From contig JAKAJO010000070.1 in assembly GCA_021813745.1 (NCBI GenBank), positions 1-64,000 on the forward strand: a stretch of DNA of 64,000 nt. Reading direction: 5' to 3'. The stretch comes from Acidobacteriota bacterium. Lineage in GTDB: Bacteria > Acidobacteriota > Terriglobia > Terriglobales > Acidobacteriaceae. Positions 58,522 through 64,000 of the stretch are shown here, piece after piece. The notes under the pieces were generated by a model. That model made no database searches. It saw only the letters and a list, made by a program, of their open reading frames with translations, and was not told the DNA's origin. The position numbers and the translations under genes were made by a program. The first letter of the stretch is position 1; each line of letters begins with the position of its first letter.

Positions 58522-61500
58522 CTACTCTAGGACTGCCAAAAGGCTTGAAATATCTCCAACTCTTCGCACCATCGCATAACGCCATTGGCCGTGTCCGCGC
58601 TCAGGGTTCAACTTGCCTTCCGCGTTGACGGCGGCCACCCATCGTTCCGCTGCACTCTTCTTCTTGTCCGCAAGCGGGTCGAATCCCTTCGTCTCCAGAA
58701 TCAGGGTGACGCCCGGCAGATCGTGAAACTGAATCAAGAAGTCCGGCTGGTATTCGTGCATCTGGCCATTATGCAGGTAAGGAATCCCTAACCCCAGCCC
58801 GGCATTCTTCACAAAGGCGCGCACGCGGGGATGAGTGTCAATCGCATACGCGGCGGCCTGCTCCCACTGCTGGGTATCAGCCACCACAAAGTTAACGTGG
58901 CTCCGAAGGACTGCTCTTACTTCCCGGCTAGTCCAGGTGTCCACGTCTGCCGTGGAACCGTCCTCGCGGTGCGTTTCATACACCGGCACCTCCGGGGCCT
59001 CTCCCTGGCTTGTATCCGGACGCACATGCTCCTTTAGCGTCTCCACCAGCCAGCCATAGTAAGGCGAGCAGAGCAGTGCATCTTTTACCTCCGCTGGTGG
59101 CGCGGCGGTGACGTGTTGACTGACATATCGTTCGACAATCCGCAGCAGTTGCGGAAAGAGCGTCTGCCGTGGCACAGCACACCCCGGCTGCGCCGCATAG
59201 AGCCGCGTTAAATGGCTCGCCGTATCAAAGACCAGCTCTTGCATCCGGTGGCGGCTGCGCCGAGCGTTCAAGTCCGCCTGGGAAGTCTTGCCGGGGCCGG
59301 AAAGGCTCATCTTGCCATCAACGTCTACGCTCAGTCCCTTCATCTCCACTTCGGGCGGAATGTGCAGCGGATCGACCACCAGTGGCGGAACATGCTCCCA
59401 GTCAAAATCAATCCGGTTGCGGATCGCCTGCGTGTAGCCCTCCACGCGCGGGAAACGAATCTCCAAGTGTTGCCGGTCGGGCAGCGCGTGGATGTGGTGC
59501 CGCTTCTCTTTCGGCTGTGCCGTTCCTCCCGGGTTCGCCTTGTACGGAATCACCTCGAAGGGCACACCAAAGACTGTCGCCACTTCTTCAGGGAACTTCC
59601 CGTCCACCAGCGCATAGCTGGACCGCCGCAGTCCGCGCCCCACTACCTGCTCGCACAACAATTGCGACATGAACGGACGCAGCCCGATGATATGGGTCAC
59701 CGTGTTGCAGTCCCAGCCTTCCGTCAACATGCCAACACTGACAATGCAGCGCACATCCCGGCCTGGCGGATGTAGCCCGCGCTTCATCTTGTGCGCCAGT
59801 TCCTCAAAGCCTTCAGGATAGATGGGCCTGCCCTGCGTGTCGCGCGTCCAGTCTGTCTTGCCTACCGTGTCCAGAGTGAAGCGCATCCACCGCGATTCAT
59901 CGCTCTTTGCGCCGTCCGTATCGGACTCGTCCACCACTTTGGAATCCACGCGAATCGTGTATGTCACTTCGTCTGTATTGCGAAGGCCCGCAATGCGCGC
60001 GGGCGAAATCTCGGATGGCTGTTCACCCTTCGCCAGCCATGCGTAGATCACCTGAGCCAGCTTCGTGTTCTTGCAGACAAGGATGAACACCGGGGGGCGT
60101 TCCTTCCCATCTTTGCCCCAGTCCTCCAGCGTTGCCTGCCAAAGTCCGGCAAGCATCTCGATAGGCGTGTGAGCCCACTTCAGCACTGCCTCTGGCTTTG
60201 GATTCGCACGTGAGCCTCCGCGCTCCGCACTGGTCAACTTGCCGGGCTGCATAATCCACTGCCAGATATTCCGGTAGCCCGAAATCTCAGCACCTGTAGT
60301 GTCGCGCACCGCAAGTTGGGGAATCTTCACCAGCCCGGACTCAATCGCATCTACAAGCCCAAAGTCACTCACCACCCAGGGGAAGGGCTTGTTTGTCTCC
60401 TGTCCGACGCGACCCAGAAAGTAGGGCGTTGCCGAAAGGTCCACACACAGGTTGATGCCCCTGTGCTTGTGAACCTTGTCCAAGCCGTCCACCCAAACCG
60501 TTGCCTCTTTGAAAAACTCATCATCAAGGCCTTCATCTTCCTCGTCCGGGTCCGGTTCATCCTTGCGAATGCGGTACGCGTGGTGCGCCTCGTCATTCAG
60601 TATCAAGATGTTCTGCTTGCCGCCTACATCGCGGCCCAGCACGCGCTGGAGCAGCGCTGTATCGCTCTCAATGTATTTCTGCTCGTATATCTCCACCTCG
60701 GCCAGCCCGCCGTTCGGCGCATACTTCTCCGTTCCGGGAATCACGCGCATGGAGCCATCTGCCGTGGCTGCCGTAAAGGCCGCCAGAGTCACGTAGCGTT
60801 TGCCACGTGCCGTTGTGGTCTTCTTCCCGATGGTGATTCTTGCCTTCACGTCTACGGGCTTGCCGCGCTTCTCCACCTTGGCGCTCACCCCGCCGGTTTG
60901 CATGGCCTGTGGCTCGAAGACGTGCCAATTTGCCACCAGCACCTTACCTTGCGTGAGCGGCGGCATCAGATGTGCCGGGACCAGGTCGCGGCTGCGATAG
61001 ATGCTCGCGTCTCCCCGCTCCGGCTTCAACTCTTCCAGCCGTGCCTTTATGGTCACGTTCGGGCACACTACCAGCGCCACGTCGCTAAATCGCGCATCAC
61101 TGCGATTGTTCACTTTGTTCAGCACGCTCCAGGCAATCACCATCCCCATCACGGTCGTTTTGCCTGCTCCGGTAGCCATCTTTGCAGCGTACCGTTCAAA
61201 ACCGGTGAACCCATCTCCTTTACGGTCCTCGCTCGGATCGTCCGTCGGGATACGAATCCCTTGCAGAAAATCCTGCCGCGCCTCGCGCAGAAAGATGATG
61301 GTCTTCGCGGCCTCAAGTTGAGCGTAGAAGAGTCTCTGGTCGCGGCCTTCTCTCTGCCAGTATTGGAGTAGATCAAACGTCGTGCGTGACACGCCCGGAT
61401 ATCCGGCTTTCTCCCACGCATCCCGCCGCTCGCGTATCAGGTTCACCAGCGCCAGCTCGTACCCTGCCGGGTACAGCTTCGATGGCCTCAGCACATAGTC

Positions 61501-61662
61501 GTCGTGCGTCCACCCCACGGTCTGGTCACGTGGCGGAAACACAAACGCGGGCCTGCGCCCCTCACGCTTCTCCGGCGTCTCACCCTCGCGGATGTACCAG
61601 TAGTGGCGCGGCTCTTCAAACGGCGAATTCAGAATTGGTTCCGCGACTTCAAACTCGCTCAT
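58522..61662 (-). CDS. Type III-like restriction endonuclease Res subunit (DEAD/DEAH helicase plus PD-(D/E)XK nuclease)
   Basis: ATGAGKTTVMG Walker A, LNDEAHHAYR DEAH-like, SF2 motif VVGRGLRRSSY, C-terminal PDFLIQF...LILETKG nuclease motif; start re-called to MSEFEVAEP. Confidence 0.92.
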   Translation of the reverse strand: MSEFEVAEPILNSPFEEPRHYWYIREGETPEKREGRRPAFVFPPRDQTVGWTHDDYVLRPSKLYPAGYELALVNLIRERRDAWEKAGYPGVSRTTFDLLQYWQREGRDQRLFYAQLEAAKTIIFLREARQDFLQGIRIPTDDPSEDRKGDGFTGFERYAAKMATGAGKTTVMGMVIAWSVLNKVNNRSDARFSDVALVVCPNVTIKARLEELKPERGDASIYRSRDLVPAHLMPPLTQGKVLVANWHVFEPQAMQTGGVSAKVEKRGKPVDVKARITIGKKTTTARGKRYVTLAAFTAATADGSMRVIPGTEKYAPNGGLAEVEIYEQKYIESDTALLQRVLGRDVGGKQNILILNDEAHHAYRIRKDEPDPDEEDEGLDDEFFKEATVWVDGLDKVHKHRGINLCVDLSATPYFLGRVGQETNKPFPWVVSDFGLVDAIESGLVKIPQLAVRDTTGAEISGYRNIWQWIMQPGKLTSAERGGSRANPKPEAVLKWAHTPIEMLAGLWQATLEDWGKDGKERPPVFILVCKNTKLAQVIYAWLAKGEQPSEISPARIAGLRNTDEVTYTIRVDSKVVDESDTDGAKSDESRWMRFTLDTVGKTDWTRDTQGRPIYPEGFEELAHKMKRGLHPPGRDVRCIVSVGMLTEGWDCNTVTHIIGLRPFMSQLLCEQVVGRGLRRSSYALVDGKFPEEVATVFGVPFEVIPYKANPGGTAQPKEKRHHIHALPDRQHLEIRFPRVEGYTQAIRNRIDFDWEHVPPLVVDPLHIPPEVEMKGLSVDVDGKMSLSGPGKTSQADLNARRSRHRMQELVFDTASHLTRLYAAQPGCAVPRQTLFPQLLRIVERYVSQHVTAAPPAEVKDALLCSPYYGWLVETLKEHVRPDTSQGEAPEVPVYETHREDGSTADVDTWTSREVRAVLRSHVNFVVADTQQWEQAAAYAIDTHPRVRAFVKNAGLGLGIPYLHNGQMHEYQPDFLIQFHDLPGVTLILETKGFDPLADKKKSAAERWVAAVNAEGKLNPERGHGQWRYAMVRRVGDISSLLAVLE

Positions 61663-61688
61663 TCCTTTGTCCCTCGGTACCGGCACCA

Positions 61689-62468
61689 CTATTTGACAGG
61701 GTCAGGCCACGCGCCGTTGTAATTCATGAATCCATTTCGCAGATCAATAAACTTGCTTTTCCACTGATCGAGTTTTGCGTCCCCGAGTGTCCCGGCTTGC
61801 TCATGCTCGCCTTCCAAAGTGCTCAGACCATTTTGAAATTGGGCGAACCAGCCGCTTGAATGCCATGTACGATCGGAGACGGTTGATTGGGTATCCTTCA
61901 AGGCTATCCGGCTCCTCAATTCATTGGCTAAATCGGAAATCTGCCTATAGACTGCCTGAGTGTCGCGTTGGGTATAGCTCGGCCCCAGATCGTGTGCCTC
62001 CAGGTCCGCAATAAACACGGTAACGCAGTCGGTCAACTGTCCAATGTCTTGAACAAATGCCTCTGTTCCATAGGCATGATCCATCGGTCTCCTGAGAGAT
62101 TCTTTCATCGCGTCGATTTGTCGTTGGGTCCTTGTCTTAGCAGGTGTGACAGAAGGTGCCGGATGATTTTGAGCCGCAACATGATTCGCAACTTGTCGCG
62201 CATCGCCCATATCCCTCTTGAGATCAGCATCAACTTGCTGGGCTTGTTTTAGATTGTCTTGGAGTGAGGACGTGAGTTGCCCCTTTTGACTCTCCCACCA
62301 ACTCCGCGCCTCGTGCCGAATAAGCGGCCCTGCTGAAAGACCCAAAAAGGTGGCAGCACCGAGCAATCCACTCGTCAACCATATCAAGACTTTCACGCGC
62401 AGAAAAAAGTCATCGACTTTCTTCTCAAGACCCGCCACTCGGGTCTCCAATTCATCCAACTTCGCCAT
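61689..62468 (-). CDS. Uncharacterised protein: N-terminal coiled coil, one TM helix, soluble C-terminal region
   Basis: MAKLDELETRVAGLEKKVDDFFLRVK-VLIWLTSGLLGAATFLGLSAGPL; 31 bp after mod and 26 bp before res. Confidence 0.75.
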   Translation of the reverse strand: MAKLDELETRVAGLEKKVDDFFLRVKVLIWLTSGLLGAATFLGLSAGPLIRHEARSWWESQKGQLTSSLQDNLKQAQQVDADLKRDMGDARQVANHVAAQNHPAPSVTPAKTRTQRQIDAMKESLRRPMDHAYGTEAFVQDIGQLTDCVTVFIADLEAHDLGPSYTQRDTQAVYRQISDLANELRSRIALKDTQSTVSDRTWHSSGWFAQFQNGLSTLEGEHEQAGTLGDAKLDQWKSKFIDLRNGFMNYNGAWPDPVK

Positions 62469-62499
62469 TCCACATCCTCATGTTATGGAATCACAGGAT

Positions 62500-64000
62500 T
62501 CATTTCCCCAACTGATTTTTGGCGTCGCTTACCTTCTTCGTCACCATCAATTCATTGCCCCGGTCGTCGATCACTTTCACGGCAATCTCGCCGTGGCCGT
62601 TGGGCTCAAAGGGCGCGCTTACCGTTCCAGCCAGATGGTCCCATACCGTGGCCTCATAGTCGGCCTTGAGTGCCTTCTTTAGCCCTTCCCATGCGCTGGT
62701 GCGCGGAAAGAATGCCTGCGACACGTGGAAGCACAGACCGTTGTAATCGGCGTCAAGGAACCAGGCGGGCACATCGTCGCCCTTCTGGTGGCTGGACTCC
62801 ATCGTCGCCGGGTCGAACACGTCCAGCCCCAGCAGCTCCACCTCATACTTGCCGTCGGCGCGCTTGCGCAGCTCTACCTCCGGCAAACCGCACACCGAGA
62901 AAATCTGGCTTGAGCGCATGTTCTTGAGCAGATCGCCCATCAGCACATCCGGCGTCATCTGCACATAGGTGGCGCGAATCTCCATCACATGCTCGCACTG
63001 CTCCACAAGCTGGCGCGCGTTCGGATGGATGGCAAAGCCAATGACGTACAGGTGCGTGTAGTTTTTCGCGTGGGCTTCGCGGGCGGCCTCATACACCAGC
63101 TTCTCGCTCACCGCGCCATTCTCCGGGCCAAAGACAAAAGCCACGGGCCGCTTGCTCAACCCGCCCAGTAAAGCGCCGCTTGCTTCCAGTGCCTCCTGTG
63201 CTGCATCAACCAGCGTCGCATCCTGGCCCTCGGCAGTCGCCGCCACCAGCGCCTCAGCTTGCAGGCTCAGGCTCCTGGCGGGCTTGCGAATGTTCGTCAG
63301 TTCCACGGTGCGGTTACCCGGCAGACGCAGCAGAGGAGAGCGGCGCAGAATCTCCATCATCCGGTCCGTGAAACTCTCCGGTGTCTCCTCGTGCGCTGCC
63401 TGCACATTTTCTGCGTCGGGATGTTGGTTCAGGCCCTCCAGGTCGGCGGGCGTCGGAATTGTGGCTTCCACGCAGAATGGTCCGGTCACCCGGGTTGTTT
63501 TGTCGTCTCTCTCCGGGCGGTCTACCAGAATCTCTTCGTCCGGCGGCTCATTGTTGGCGATGGACTTGAGCGTGACGTGGGGCACGATGCCGCCCGCCTC
63601 TTCGCCCTTCTTGTTCTGCCTGCGCCGGTAGATGAATCCGCCCGCCGGGCCGCGTGTCTCATCTACCAGCGAGTACCAAGGAAAGGTTGCGGTAAGCAGC
63701 CGTTGCCGTGCCAGGGCCAGCGGAACGCGGCTGGTGTCGATGGTGATCCAGCGTCGTCCCCACTGCTCGGCTACATAAGCCGTTGTGCCAGAGCCGCAAG
63801 TAGGATCAAGCACCAGATCGCCGGGGTCGGTAGTCATTAACAAGCAACGTGCCAATACCTTTGCCGATGTCTGGACCGCATACATCTTGGGGTCGGCGAA
63901 GCCTGCAATCACTGTATCTTCCCAGAGATTGTTGACTGCCTGAACGGGGAAGTCGTCAAGGAACCGGACATAAGACAGCGTGTCGCCGATAAGGATTAGT
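62500..64000 (-). CDS. Type III-like site-specific DNA methyltransferase Mod, N-terminus cut by window edge
   Basis: Frame stays open upstream of the listed ORF to 64000 (...LILIGDTLSYVRFLDDFPVQAVNNLWEDTVIAGFADPKMYAVQT); SAM motif VLDPTCGSGTTAYVAEQWGRRWITID. Confidence 0.9.
   Translation of the reverse strand, partial: LILIGDTLSYVRFLDDFPVQAVNNLWEDTVIAGFADPKMYAVQTSAKVLARCLLMTTDPGDLVLDPTCGSGTTAYVAEQWGRRWITIDTSRVPLALARQRLLTATFPWYSLVDETRGPAGGFIYRRRQNKKGEEAGGIVPHVTLKSIANNEPPDEEILVDRPERDDKTTRVTGPFCVEATIPTPADLEGLNQHPDAENVQAAHEETPESFTDRMMEILRRSPLLRLPGNRTVELTNIRKPARSLSLQAEALVAATAEGQDATLVDAAQEALEASGALLGGLSKRPVAFVFGPENGAVSEKLVYEAAREAHAKNYTHLYVIGFAIHPNARQLVEQCEHVMEIRATYVQMTPDVLMGDLLKNMRSSQIFSVCGLPEVELRKRADGKYEVELLGLDVFDPATMESSHQKGDDVPAWFLDADYNGLCFHVSQAFFPRTSAWEGLKKALKADYEATVWDHLAGTVSAPFEPNGHGEIAVKVIDDRGNELMVTKKVSDAKNQLGK

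Larger units (their letters stand above)
57790..64000. mobile_element. Probable tRNA-Lys-inserted genomic island carrying a type III-like R-M operon (right end outside window)
   Basis: Truncated tRNA copy at the edge followed by accessory defence genes; integrase not in window. Confidence 0.6.

Noticed and set aside
59212-59775. Plus-strand ORFs opposite res (59212-59775, 60316-61371)
   Set aside because: Antisense to conserved helicase motifs; no independent coding evidence.
1-64000. CRISPR array or large tandem-repeat locus
   Set aside because: No regularly spaced repeated units were seen by eye; only short low-complexity coding repeats.

Overview
GC-rich bacterial chromosome segment. Gene content and order (VWFA-related protein, SpoIVB-type S55 peptidase, beta-propeller proteins, orphan GvpF/L) look acidobacterial to me, but this is inference, not a search result. 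Positions 1-57.4 kb are mostly core chromosome: ftsY, ribD/ribE, a type II secretion/type IV pilus-like operon (PilC-PilB-PilM-PilN-PilO-PilP-like-pseudopilin), an A-type Fe-S assembly protein, a LolCE-type permease, a GH27 alpha-galactosidase, pgsA, Glu dehydrogenase, convergent trpE and trpG, apt, an orphan KdpDE-like pair, a porin-permease-PP2C-STPK-glutamine synthetase run, glgX, a SpoIIE/STAS partner-switching module, two twin-arginine-signal sugar enzymes and a SemiSWEET-like protein. At 57745-57789 there is an isolated 45-bp 3' fragment of a tRNA-Lys(CTT), cut in the anticodon loop. This is a likely attachment site. Beyond it, to the window edge, lies a probable genomic island with a type III-like restriction-modification operon: a mod methyltransferase (cut by the edge), an uncharacterised membrane/coiled-coil protein, res, and a small unknown ORF. 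The tRNA-bounded island and the membrane protein between mod and res are the most interesting observations. A structured ~150-190 nt leader or ncRNA candidate upstream of trpE is also worth checking.
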